Of a DNA stretch of 6,090 nucleotides, positions 1 to 6,090 are shown piece after piece. The translations under genes were made by a program, and so were the position numbers. Source of the DNA: CAYPHA01 sp964410215 (GTDB lineage: Bacteria; Calditrichota; Calditrichia; Calditrichales; CAYPHA01). The notes below the pieces were generated by a model, which did no database searches, had not been told where the DNA came from, and worked only from the letters and a program-made list of their open reading frames with translations. The DNA lies in contig CAYPHA010000137.1 in the NCBI GenBank assembly GCA_964410215.1, forward strand, positions 1 to 6,090, written 5' to 3'. Each line of letters opens with the position of its first letter. The stretch's first letter is position 1.

Positions 1-1034
1 AAAGCGCCCGTGCCGAACTCTTTTTCCAGGATCTGATGCGTTATTTTGGTTTCCTTGCGGCATTTATCGCCCTGGTGGTTTTATATTTGAAACAAAAGAT
101 CAATTTTGCCGTTCTGGGCGTGGTTATGGCCCTGCTGGTCATCCTGGACCTGGTTTCCATCCGTAACCGTGTGGACAAGGAGTATACGGATATTGACCGT
201 CTGGAACGCCAGTATTTCAAGGAAACGCAGACCGACCGGTTCCTCAAATCCGATGATGACCTGTTCCGGATTCTGCCGGCAGGCAAGTTATTCGGTGATA
301 ACCGCTGGGCGTTTCATCACCAGAGCATCGGGGGTTATTCACCGATTAAGATGTATACCATCGAGGAATTGATCGAAAATAACCTCTACCAGGGATGGGA
401 GCCGGCGCTGCCTTTTAACTGGAATGTCCTGAAAATACTGAATGTGAAATATGTGGTTCTCCAGGGGCAGGTGGAACATGAAAACCTTGAACTCGTGCAT
501 AGCGAGCCTTCGGCTAATCTGTATACCTATCGTTACCGCGATTCTATGCCGCGGGGCTTTTTCTCCGGGTCGCACACCGTTATCGATGATCCGTATCAGC
601 GCCTGAAGGTTCTGAATACGCCTGCCGGTGATCCGGAACAGGCTTTAATCCTGGAAAAAGAGCTTTCGACTCCGGTGGAAACACCCGATTCGAGTTTTGC
701 ACGGGTAACGCGTTTTGAACCTAATAGAACCGAGTTTGAGGTGTACACGGATAAAACCAGCCTGTTTGCTATCTCGGAATTGTTTTATCCGCCGGGGTGG
801 CACATTTATCTGGATGATGAAGAAGTCACGGATATTTATAAGACCCATCATGCCATCCAGTCGATTATCGTTCCTCCGGGAAATCATACCGTTCGCCTGC
901 ATTTTGCCCCGGAATCGTTCGAGCAGAACCTTAACCTGGCCTATATGTCGGTGGGTATAATCTATCTGACGATCCTGATTGCACTGGGTATCACGTATTA
1001 TCCGCGGCTCAAAGGGACGCACAAAACGGAGTAG
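1..1034 (+). CDS. YfhO-family multi-pass membrane protein, C-terminal part (5'-truncated)
   Basis: The reading frame is open from base 3 and reads SARAELFFQDL before the ATG at 36. That ATG is therefore probably an internal methionine and the true start lies upstream. Numbered from base 36, two hydrophobic helices (about residues 3-19 and 24-42) are followed by a long soluble stretch and a final helix (about 302-322) with a short basic tail. Family-like signatures are NRWAFHHQSIGGYSPIKMY (89-107), LNVKYVV (135-141), and a C-terminal beta-rich part with YPPGWHIYLDDEEV and VPPGNHTVRLHFAPESF. YfhO proteins are large membrane proteins of GT-C-like character; the Bacillus/Listeria members are implicated in lipoteichoic acid glycosylation. 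Members usually run to some 800 or more residues, so this is roughly the last third. The position just before a glycosyltransferase fits a role in polysaccharide assembly at the membrane, but no substrate can be read from the sequence. Family call fairly sure; function uncertain. Confidence 0.82.
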   Translation, partial: SARAELFFQDLMRYFGFLAAFIALVVLYLKQKINFAVLGVVMALLVILDLVSIRNRVDKEYTDIDRLERQYFKETQTDRFLKSDDDLFRILPAGKLFGDNRWAFHHQSIGGYSPIKMYTIEELIENNLYQGWEPALPFNWNVLKILNVKYVVLQGQVEHENLELVHSEPSANLYTYRYRDSMPRGFFSGSHTVIDDPYQRLKVLNTPAGDPEQALILEKELSTPVETPDSSFARVTRFEPNRTEFEVYTDKTSLFAISELFYPPGWHIYLDDEEVTDIYKTHHAIQSIIVPPGNHTVRLHFAPESFEQNLNLAYMSVGIIYLTILIALGITYYPRLKGTHKTE

Positions 1035-1053
1035 ACATTTCCTGAAAAGCGAC

Positions 1054-1058
1054 GAAGG
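1054..1058 (+). promoter_or_regulatory. Possible ribosome binding site abutting the glycosyltransferase start
   Basis: GAAGG touches the ATG at 1059 with no spacer, which is too close for a normal Shine-Dalgarno. The purine run GAAAAG at 1044-1049 has a more usual distance (9 bases). The ATG itself is secure because the protein begins exactly at the family's first beta strand (MKVLIITYYWPP). Initiation here may be SD-weak, as is common in Bacteroidota-like genomes, or partly coupled to termination of the upstream gene. Confidence 0.3.
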
Positions 1059-2348
1059 ATGAAAGTACTTATTATCACCTACTACTGGCCGCCGGCCGGT
1101 GGCCCGGGGGTCCAGCGCATACTGAAGTTTGCAAAATATCTCCCCGGACTGGGCTGGGAACCGGTCATCCTGACGGTGGATAAGGGGAATTTTCCGGCGA
1201 TCGATCACTCGCTGGAGCAGGAGATCCCTTCGGTATGTAAGGTATACCGCACACAAAACCGCGAACTGGATATACTCTATAAAAAGTTCATCGGGAGTGA
1301 TCCTTCCAAACCGATTCCTGTTGGTGTGCTGGCCACACAGCAAAAGTCGGGCTGGAAAGAGAAAATCTCACACTGGATACGGATGAACGTCTTTGTGCCC
1401 GATGCCAAAATATTCTGGAAATCCGCTGCCGTCCGGGAAGGAAAGAAGATCATCGAGAAGGAGAAGCCGGATGTCATACTCTCTTCTTCGCCGCCTCCGA
1501 CCGTTCACCTGATTGCCAGGGCGCTGGCCAGATGGAGCGGGCTGCCGTGGATTGTCGATTTCCGTGATCCCTGGACCCGGATCCATTATTATACAGATTC
1601 CCGGTCAGCCCTGGCTGCGGCAATGGACAGCCGGCTGGAGCGAACGGTTCTGAAAGAGGCGGATCGGATCGTCTGTGTCAGCCGTAAATTCAGTGAACTC
1701 CTCCTCACGGACCGGTCTGCTGATATGGCCATCATTCCAAATGGCTATGATGAGGAAGATTTTGTTTACAGTTACAAACGGGGAGAGTGTTTCCGTATCG
1801 CTTACATCGGAGGTCTGAATGATAACCGTTACTACAGAACATTCTTTGAAGAGCTGCGTGAACTCCTTTCCCGGAAACATATTGCAGCGGAAAAGGTTGA
1901 ACTGATCATCGCCGGAATGGTCACACCCCGCATCGAAGCCGGGCTGCGGGAGCTGTTTGACGGGTACGGCGTTCTGAACATGGCCGGTTATCTCGATCAC
2001 AAAGAGGCGCTAAGGCTTATGACGCATTCAGAACTCTTATTGCTCTTTACGGAAAAAGTGGAAAAATATGAAGGCCATCTCCCCGGCAAACTTTTTGAAT
2101 ACCTGGCTGCGGGTAACTATGTTCTGGGCATCGGTCCCTGTCCCGGGGAATCAGCCGCAATCCTGGAACGGACACGCGGGGGGATGTTTCTTACCCCGGA
2201 GCAGAATCCGTCATCCGTCATCCTGGAGCAATACCAGCTCTGGGAAAAAAGTGAAAGGCGGAAGCCCTTAAAAGCGGAAACAGAAAAATATACACGAAGA
2301 GCGCTCACACAGAAACTGGTCAATGAACTGGAAAGAGTGGCAAGATGA
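1059..2348 (+). CDS. Glycosyltransferase, family 4 type (GT-B fold)
   Basis: This 429-residue cytoplasmic, probably membrane-associated enzyme is predicted to transfer a sugar from a nucleotide-sugar donor to a growing lipid-linked or polymeric glycan. The N-terminal Rossmann half starts with MKVLIITYYWPPAGGPGVQR, a glycine-rich acceptor-side loop typical of the family, and contains DFRDPW (167-172) near the domain hinge. The C-terminal half begins around FRIAYIGGL and carries GHLPGKLFEYLAAG (339-352). E347 there matches the conserved glutamate of the GT4 donor-binding EX7E-type region. Length is normal and no signal peptide or transmembrane helix is visible. The gene begins 24 bases after the YfhO-like gene, and its TGA overlaps the next start as ATGA, so all are probably co-transcribed. 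Donor sugar and linkage cannot be told from sequence. A hexuronic acid or amino-sugar transferase would fit the adjacent glucuronyl epimerase, but that is inference. Confidence 0.9.
   Translation: MKVLIITYYWPPAGGPGVQRILKFAKYLPGLGWEPVILTVDKGNFPAIDHSLEQEIPSVCKVYRTQNRELDILYKKFIGSDPSKPIPVGVLATQQKSGWKEKISHWIRMNVFVPDAKIFWKSAAVREGKKIIEKEKPDVILSSSPPPTVHLIARALARWSGLPWIVDFRDPWTRIHYYTDSRSALAAAMDSRLERTVLKEADRIVCVSRKFSELLLTDRSADMAIIPNGYDEEDFVYSYKRGECFRIAYIGGLNDNRYYRTFFEELRELLSRKHIAAEKVELIIAGMVTPRIEAGLRELFDGYGVLNMAGYLDHKEALRLMTHSELLLLFTEKVEKYEGHLPGKLFEYLAAGNYVLGIGPCPGESAAILERTRGGMFLTPEQNPSSVILEQYQLWEKSERRKPLKAETEKYTRRALTQKLVNELERVAR
2331..2337 (+). promoter_or_regulatory. Weak ribosome binding site before the C5-epimerase gene
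   Basis: The purine run GAAAGAG ends 7 bases before the ATG at 2345 and lies inside the end of the glycosyltransferase gene. It is a poor Shine-Dalgarno match, so the ATGA stop/start overlap (termination-reinitiation) probably contributes much of the translation. Confidence 0.35.
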
Positions 2349-3340
2349 GTCTCAATAAAAAATTCTTTATGCTGAAGAAAACGATCGCTGATTTTCGATC
2401 GCCCCGGGAACGCTATCAGATTGCGGAAGACCTCCATTCCCGGGAGCTTGGCTACTATTATTTCATGTTTGAAGAAACCCGTATGAAAGCCGGTAAAGAT
2501 CAGGCACTTATAAAAAAATTTGATGCCAATGGAATTCCGATAAATAAAACCTACATCGATGTAAAGGATAAGGATTTTGTCTATTTTCCCATCTCCATCG
2601 GACAGATGGGACTTGCCGTGTTCCATACTTTTCTGGAGACCAAGTCGGAGACCGACAGGGACCGTTTCCTGAAATTCGTGGACTGGTTTTTTGATAATGT
2701 CGATATAAGCCCTGACCTGGGCGCCCGCTGGATAACGGAAGTGGATCTGCCCCAGTATAATTTCCGCTTTCCCTGGCAGTCGGCCTTTTCCCAGAGCCGC
2801 GGCCTTTCCATACTCCTGAGAGGATATCAGCTTACGGGGGATGAAAAATATGCAAAGCTGGCAGAGCAGGCCCTGATTCCTTTTACCAGGGCAGCCATCG
2901 AGGGCGGGGTTACGGTTATAACCTACTGGGGCCCGTTTTACGAGGAGTATGTTGTACGCCTGCCAACCCTTGTGTTAAACGGAATGATATTTGCGCTTTG
3001 CGGTGTATATGATTTTGTAAGGGTGTTCCCGGAAAATAAACTGGCCCGGGCTATTTTTGACGATGGTGTTGAAACGCTCACGAAAATTTTACCCGAGTAT
3101 GACCTGGGCTACTGGTCGCGGTACAACCTCTGCCAGGCCTCGTTCTACCCGGACGTGGACCCGGCTACGATTGCATATCAGCGTCTTCATGTCACCCAGT
3201 TGAAGATGATGCATAAACTGACCGGACATGAGATTTTCGAAAAATATGCCGGTATTTTCAAAGAACAGGAAACCCTTTCCAATATCATAAAGATGTATCG
3301 TGTCAAATACACGGCATTGAAAGAAATCGGGAGAATATAG
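2345..3340 (+). CDS. D-glucuronyl C5-epimerase family protein (heparin/heparosan-type C5-epimerase catalytic domain)
   Basis: Predicted to invert C5 of D-glucuronic acid within a polysaccharide, giving L-iduronic acid. The 331 residues match the C-terminal (alpha/alpha)6-barrel domain of animal glucuronyl C5-epimerase (GLCE), judged from memory of its sequence. In order these are YFPISIGQMGL (GLCE-like YxPxxIxQxGL), PWQSAFSQSRGLSILLRGY (143-161), FYEEY (198-202) followed by VLNG, LPEYDLGYWSRYNL (249-262), and YQRLHVTQL (278-286). Y202 and Y278 line up with the human catalytic tyrosines I recall as Tyr500 and Tyr578; they are 76 residues apart here and 78 there. Human GLCE has about 617 residues, so the N-terminal anchor and most of the beta-domain are missing. 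The N-terminus (MSLNKKFFMLKK) has no clear signal peptide, implying cytoplasmic action. A bacterial member from Bermanella marisrubri has reported epimerase activity. The gene overlaps both neighbours. Family call is strong; the acceptor polymer is unknown. Confidence 0.87.
   Translation: MSLNKKFFMLKKTIADFRSPRERYQIAEDLHSRELGYYYFMFEETRMKAGKDQALIKKFDANGIPINKTYIDVKDKDFVYFPISIGQMGLAVFHTFLETKSETDRDRFLKFVDWFFDNVDISPDLGARWITEVDLPQYNFRFPWQSAFSQSRGLSILLRGYQLTGDEKYAKLAEQALIPFTRAAIEGGVTVITYWGPFYEEYVVRLPTLVLNGMIFALCGVYDFVRVFPENKLARAIFDDGVETLTKILPEYDLGYWSRYNLCQASFYPDVDPATIAYQRLHVTQLKMMHKLTGHEIFEKYAGIFKEQETLSNIIKMYRVKYTALKEIGRI
3329..3333 (+). promoter_or_regulatory. Ribosome binding site supporting the GTG start of the AsnB-like gene
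   Basis: GGGAG lies 6 bases before GTG at 3340. That GTG shares its G with the TAG stop of the epimerase gene. Good spacing and the 1-base overlap favour GTG as the true start; I saw no in-frame ATG near the beginning of the protein. Confidence 0.5.
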
Positions 3341-5196
3341 TGGCCGGAAGTCTCCTGCTGAAATTAAAAAATTTAGAAAAACAGGCATACTTCCGCGATC
3401 TGCAGAATCGGCTGAAACGGTTCATTTCCCGTCACTATGCCTCCTGGTTTCCGGATATCGTGTATCATACGATCGGTAAAGACGTTTTCCTGGTGGAATT
3501 CAGAAAGGGGGGAGACACACAATTCTACCAGGATGCTAAGGGTAACTGGGTTGTTTTTGAGGGAGCGGTATTCGCTCTGGATAAAACAAAGGCATACGGC
3601 CCGGAGGAAATCCTGCGGCTCTATCTGGAGGAGGGAACGGCGTTTGCCGAAAAGCTTGACGGCCATTTTGTCATCAAACTGTTCGATGCGCGCAAAAAAC
3701 GGCACCTGATCGTCAATGACATCATTAAGGCAAAAATAAACTATTACGCCGAAAATGAAGATGTCATCCTGTTTACTCCTTTTGCTCTGACGGGCGCGCT
3801 GATTCAGCCGGCGGAAATAGACACCGATGCATTGAATGAAATTCTCTGGCGTTACTATATTTTATCGGAAAAGTCCATTTTTAAAAATGTGCATCAGCTC
3901 CGTCCCGCATCCGTTTATGTGATCGATAAAAACGAAGTGACATCAGAACGTTACTGGACCTTCCCCGATCGCCTGACGGAATGCACCTACGAGGAGAGTG
4001 TGGAAGCGTTCTCTGAAAGCATCCGCGAAACAGCCAGGCTGTTATCGGGAACGTATGGTAAAGCGGGGATGGATCTGACCCAGGGACAGGATTCACGGAT
4101 CATTGCGGCTGCGTTCAAACAGCAGAATCTGCCCTTTTCAACGACCATATTCGGACAGCCGGAATTCAGCGAAGTGCACAATGTCGGCATCATGGCCAAA
4201 CGCCATGGTATCGAACATCATACGATCGGGTTGAGTGAGGATTATATCCGTCATCCCCTGCCCTATTTCAAAAAAGGATTATTGCTGGGCAGCGGCAATG
4301 AACCGGGATACCTGCTCGGACGGATTCTGTTCATGCGCGATGAACAATCACGATTCGGCAATGTCCTGTTAAACGGTGCCGGGGGCCCTTTTTACAAGGA
4401 CTGTTTCTGGGAAGAGATTTATCTCTTCAATCTGTACCGTGAGCCCGGACGAATCAATAAACAGCAGTTCCTGAAGCTGCGTCCGATGAATAAGAATTAT
4501 CCCGATACCGTTTTTACCGACCGTTTTCTGTCGGTAAAAAAGAATTCGGAACGCTATTTTCTGGACATGCTGAAATCATCGGTGTCCGGATACGAGCATC
4601 TGCCTGTTTCGATGCAGATCGACACATTTTCTCTCACAAAATGGCAGAATTATGCCGTTATTTCCAACAGTACTGCAGCATTGCTTCATCAATCCATTTC
4701 ACCGTTGCTGCTGCGCCGTAATCTGGAGATCGGCATCAATATGCCGGCCCGCTGGCGATGGAACAAGTCGAAGTTTCAGCGGGATGTCATGTACCGCCTT
4801 GATCCGGCGCTGGCGCGCGAAAAGACCGATTTCGGCGGCATTGATATGGTTCCGAAAAATGCGTTTACTTTTATACCGTTTTACCTGCGCTACGGTTACC
4901 GTCAGAGTTCCCGTTTCAGGGATAAGATAAAAAACAAGCTGGGTATGAAAGTGGTAACCCACCTGCAGGCGGCCTGGGATTACCTTCCCGTTTACAGGAA
5001 TCTCATGAATAGCAAAGAGATGCAGCACCCGGCACAGCTTGACCTTCTCAGCGGATCAGATATTATCGACCAGGATGCATGGAGAAATTATCTGCAGGGA
5101 ATCCGGGAAAATCCGGCAGCATCGCAGTATGAATATGAATTTATGTTAAAGCTGATTGGGCTGGAAGCGTTGCTGGCTCTCGTAACCGAAAGATGA
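3340..5196 (+). CDS. Asparagine-synthase-like protein with degenerate glutaminase and altered synthetase motifs
   Basis: 618 residues with the two-domain layout of class-II glutamine-dependent asparagine synthetases. The N-terminal part (about 60-165) resembles the Ntn glutaminase fold (NWVVFEGAVFAL, LDGHFVIKLFD, then FTPFALTGAL). However, the protein starts MAGSLLLKLKN, so the nucleophilic Cys2 needed to release ammonia from glutamine is absent. The second part holds an ATP-pyrophosphatase-type loop, LTQGQDSR (246-253), in place of the usual SGGLDSS. LLNGAGGPF (343-351) stands where GxGGDE/GEGADE is expected, so the acidic residue is replaced by Pro. No signal peptide or membrane helix is evident. 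Such proteins are frequent in polysaccharide clusters; a known precedent is WbpS-type amidation of a uronic acid in Pseudomonas O-antigen. Here it could adenylate a uronate carboxylate and use free ammonia or another amine. It overlaps the epimerase gene by one base, suggesting a linked role. Family call sure; reaction unknown. Confidence 0.85.
   Translation: MAGSLLLKLKNLEKQAYFRDLQNRLKRFISRHYASWFPDIVYHTIGKDVFLVEFRKGGDTQFYQDAKGNWVVFEGAVFALDKTKAYGPEEILRLYLEEGTAFAEKLDGHFVIKLFDARKKRHLIVNDIIKAKINYYAENEDVILFTPFALTGALIQPAEIDTDALNEILWRYYILSEKSIFKNVHQLRPASVYVIDKNEVTSERYWTFPDRLTECTYEESVEAFSESIRETARLLSGTYGKAGMDLTQGQDSRIIAAAFKQQNLPFSTTIFGQPEFSEVHNVGIMAKRHGIEHHTIGLSEDYIRHPLPYFKKGLLLGSGNEPGYLLGRILFMRDEQSRFGNVLLNGAGGPFYKDCFWEEIYLFNLYREPGRINKQQFLKLRPMNKNYPDTVFTDRFLSVKKNSERYFLDMLKSSVSGYEHLPVSMQIDTFSLTKWQNYAVISNSTAALLHQSISPLLLRRNLEIGINMPARWRWNKSKFQRDVMYRLDPALAREKTDFGGIDMVPKNAFTFIPFYLRYGYRQSSRFRDKIKNKLGMKVVTHLQAAWDYLPVYRNLMNSKEMQHPAQLDLLSGSDIIDQDAWRNYLQGIRENPAASQYEYEFMLKLIGLEALLALVTER
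4511..4540 (+). repeat. Perfect 11-bp inverted repeat (stem-loop) inside the AsnB-like gene
   Basis: TTTTTACCGAC (4511-4521) and GTCGGTAAAAA (4530-4540) are exact reverse complements separated by the 8-base loop CGTTTTCT. In RNA this is a stem of six mixed pairs extended by five A-U pairs. Because the T run is 5' and the A run 3' on both strands, it does not have the stem-then-U layout of an intrinsic terminator. It encodes part of VFTDRFLSVKK, so it may simply be chance or a local mRNA structure. Confidence 0.6.
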
Positions 5197-5213
5197 TTCC
5201 ATCAAGAAGAGCA

Positions 5214-5242
5214 TTGAATAGAAAACCTATCATTTTTATATA
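5214..5242 (+). promoter_or_regulatory. Candidate sigma70-like promoter upstream of the PLP decarboxylase gene
   Basis: TTGAAT (5214-5219) and TATATA (5237-5242) are spaced by 17 bases, each matching four of six consensus positions, in the only non-coding gap longer than 30 bases. The -10 element ends 40 bases before the ATG at 5283. The region is AT-rich, so such matches arise easily; in a Bacteroidota host the consensus would be different (TTTG / TAnnTTTG), and I found no clear copy of it. Treat as tentative. Confidence 0.25.
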
Positions 5243-5251
5243 TATAAAAAT
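5232..5251. repeat. Perfect 20-bp AT-only palindrome in the 86-base intergenic gap
   Basis: ATTTTTATATATATAAAAAT reads identically on both strands, centred between 5241 and 5242. A further short outer match, CTATC (5227-5231) with GATAG (5263-5267), brackets it asymmetrically. It could form a weak all-AU hairpin serving as a bidirectional attenuator or terminator, bind a dimeric regulator, or simply be an AT-rich promoter core. No GC-rich terminator stem is present after the AsnB-like stop. Confidence 0.55.
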
Positions 5252-5282
5252 ACCATTAAACCGATAGCCTTTAGTACTTAAA

Positions 5283-6090
5283 ATGGATCGTATCAAAGAA
5301 AAACATATGTCGTCAGTTATCGGCAAAGCTCTAAAAGACATGTTGATCCGGGCGGAAGTCACAACGGTCATTTTCTACGATCTCAGCTTTCTGGAAAGGC
5401 GGATACTGAAGGTTGAAAAACTATTTCCCTCCGATACACTGCACACACTGGCCCTGAAGGCCAATCCCCTGCCGCGTTTACTGGAACATTTCTCCGGGAA
5501 GGGCGTCGGAGCCGAAGCGGCCACCTGGCCTGAGCTGTATATCGCGCAGAAAGCGGGATTTCCGCCTTCTGCGATCGTATTTGATTCTCCGGCAAAGACG
5601 GAAATGGAACTGCGCTACGCTTTGTCACATGGTGTGCATATCAATGCGGACTCATTTGAAGAACTGGAGCGTCTGGATAACCTGATCGGGGACGGTGAAC
5701 ACGGCCCTGTTGGTATCCGTGTCAATCCGCAGGTTGGTATGGGAACCATCGGCATGACGAGTGTGGCAGGAAAATATTCCAAGTTCGGTGTTCCACTACA
5801 GGAATCAAAAAAACGCCTGATGAAGGCCTATGAAGCCTATCCCTGGCTGAACGGTATCCATCTGCATATCGGTTCCCAGGGCTGCTCCCCGGATCAGCTG
5901 GTGGAAGGTGTCAAACGTGTTTATGCTTTTGCTGAAGAAGTCAATACGCGTCTGAAGGGGCAACGGATACGGTATTTTGATCTCGGAGGCGGCTTTCCGG
6001 TATCGTATCATACGGACCGTGAAGCGGAATCGATGGAAGCTTATGCGGAGGCGCTCCGGCAACAGTGTCCCGGTCTCTTTTCGGGGGGGT
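5283..6090 (+). CDS. PLP-dependent decarboxylase, diaminopimelate/ornithine decarboxylase fold (LysA-like), 3'-truncated
   Basis: 269 codons run without a stop to the window edge. The family is fold-type III, with an alanine-racemase-like barrel and PLP on a lysine. Visible signatures are LALKANPLPRLL (56-67; K59 is the expected PLP Schiff-base lysine), GVGAEAATWPEL (74-85), DSPAKTEMELRYAL (101-114), NADSFEEL (121-128), IRVNPQ (145-150), KYSKFGVP (164-171), HLHIGSQ (193-199; H195 stacks on the cofactor in this family) and DLGGGFPVSY (233-242; phosphate-binding glycine loop). The C-terminal beta domain with the substrate-specificity Cys/Asp region is outside the window, so substrate (meso-diaminopimelate, ornithine, arginine or another amino acid) cannot be fixed. 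Several motifs diverge from housekeeping LysA (DSPAKT rather than SGxGKT; AATWPEL rather than VVSGGEL), suggesting a specialised paralogue. The start at 5283 has no clear Shine-Dalgarno; ATG at 5307 (residue 9) is an alternative. The 86-base gap may give it its own promoter. Confidence 0.83.
   Translation, partial: MDRIKEKHMSSVIGKALKDMLIRAEVTTVIFYDLSFLERRILKVEKLFPSDTLHTLALKANPLPRLLEHFSGKGVGAEAATWPELYIAQKAGFPPSAIVFDSPAKTEMELRYALSHGVHINADSFEELERLDNLIGDGEHGPVGIRVNPQVGMGTIGMTSVAGKYSKFGVPLQESKKRLMKAYEAYPWLNGIHLHIGSQGCSPDQLVEGVKRVYAFAEEVNTRLKGQRIRYFDLGGGFPVSYHTDREAESMEAYAEALRQQCPGLFSGG

Noticed and set aside
36..38. ATG at 36 as the start of the first gene
   Set aside because: The frame is open upstream to base 3 and encodes residues that fit the YfhO-like family (RAELFFQDL), so this methionine is most likely internal to a truncated gene.
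645..1343. 232-codon open frame on the minus strand
   Set aside because: It lies antisense across the YfhO-like 3' end and the glycosyltransferase start, both clearly real; the translation shows no recognisable domain and is rich in Arg and His, as typical for shadow frames.
1605..2000. 131-codon open frame on the minus strand
   Set aside because: Entirely inside the glycosyltransferase gene in antisense; no family resemblance.
2382..2402. Two copies of CGATCGC 14 bases apart near the start of the epimerase gene
   Set aside because: Seven-base repeats within coding sequence are easily due to chance and no further copies or symmetry support a site.
2117..2626. 169-codon open frame on the minus strand
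   Set aside because: Antisense to the glycosyltransferase/epimerase junction, with no domain signature and no plausible ribosome binding site.
5197..5282. Rho-independent terminator after the AsnB-like gene
   Set aside because: No GC-containing stem followed by a T tract is present; the only symmetric element is an all-AT palindrome, too weak to call a terminator.
6083..6089. Run of seven G at the window end
   Set aside because: It keeps the reading frame (SGG) and cannot be judged as a sequencing error or frameshift without downstream sequence.

Overview
The window reads as part of a surface- or exopolysaccharide gene cluster of a Gram-negative-type bacterium. GC content is moderate (roughly half, by eye). 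The style of the glycosyltransferase (N-terminus MKVLIITYYWPPAGGPGVQR, then DFRDPW) and a YfhO-family membrane protein directly next to it resemble Bacteroidota, Balneolota/Rhodothermota or other FCB-group genomes. That placement is an inference from protein style, not a measurement. All five genes lie on the + strand and the window is almost entirely coding.

Layout. Bases 1-1034 hold the 3' part of a YfhO-family multi-pass membrane protein whose start lies upstream. After a 24-base gap comes a family-4-type glycosyltransferase (1059-2348). It overlaps by 4 bases (ATGA) a 331-residue protein (2345-3340) that I recognise as the catalytic domain of a D-glucuronyl C5-epimerase, the enzyme family that makes iduronic acid in heparin/heparan sulfate. 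That gene shares one base with the GTG start of a 618-residue asparagine-synthase-like protein (3340-5196), which lacks the catalytic N-terminal cysteine and has altered synthetase motifs. An 86-base AT-rich gap (5197-5282) with a perfect 20-bp palindrome follows. A truncated PLP-dependent decarboxylase of the diaminopimelate/ornithine decarboxylase fold (5283 to the window end) closes the region.

How the genes may work together. The three overlapping genes suggest a translationally coupled unit: a glycosyltransferase adds a sugar, the epimerase inverts C5 of a glucuronic acid residue, and the AsnB-like protein may amidate or otherwise modify a carboxylate. This would give an iduronic-acid-containing, possibly amidated, glycosaminoglycan-like polymer. 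The epimerase assignment is well supported by motifs. The polymer, the AsnB-like reaction and any link to the PLP enzyme are inference.

No RNA genes, mobile elements, CRISPR arrays or clear rho-independent terminators were seen.
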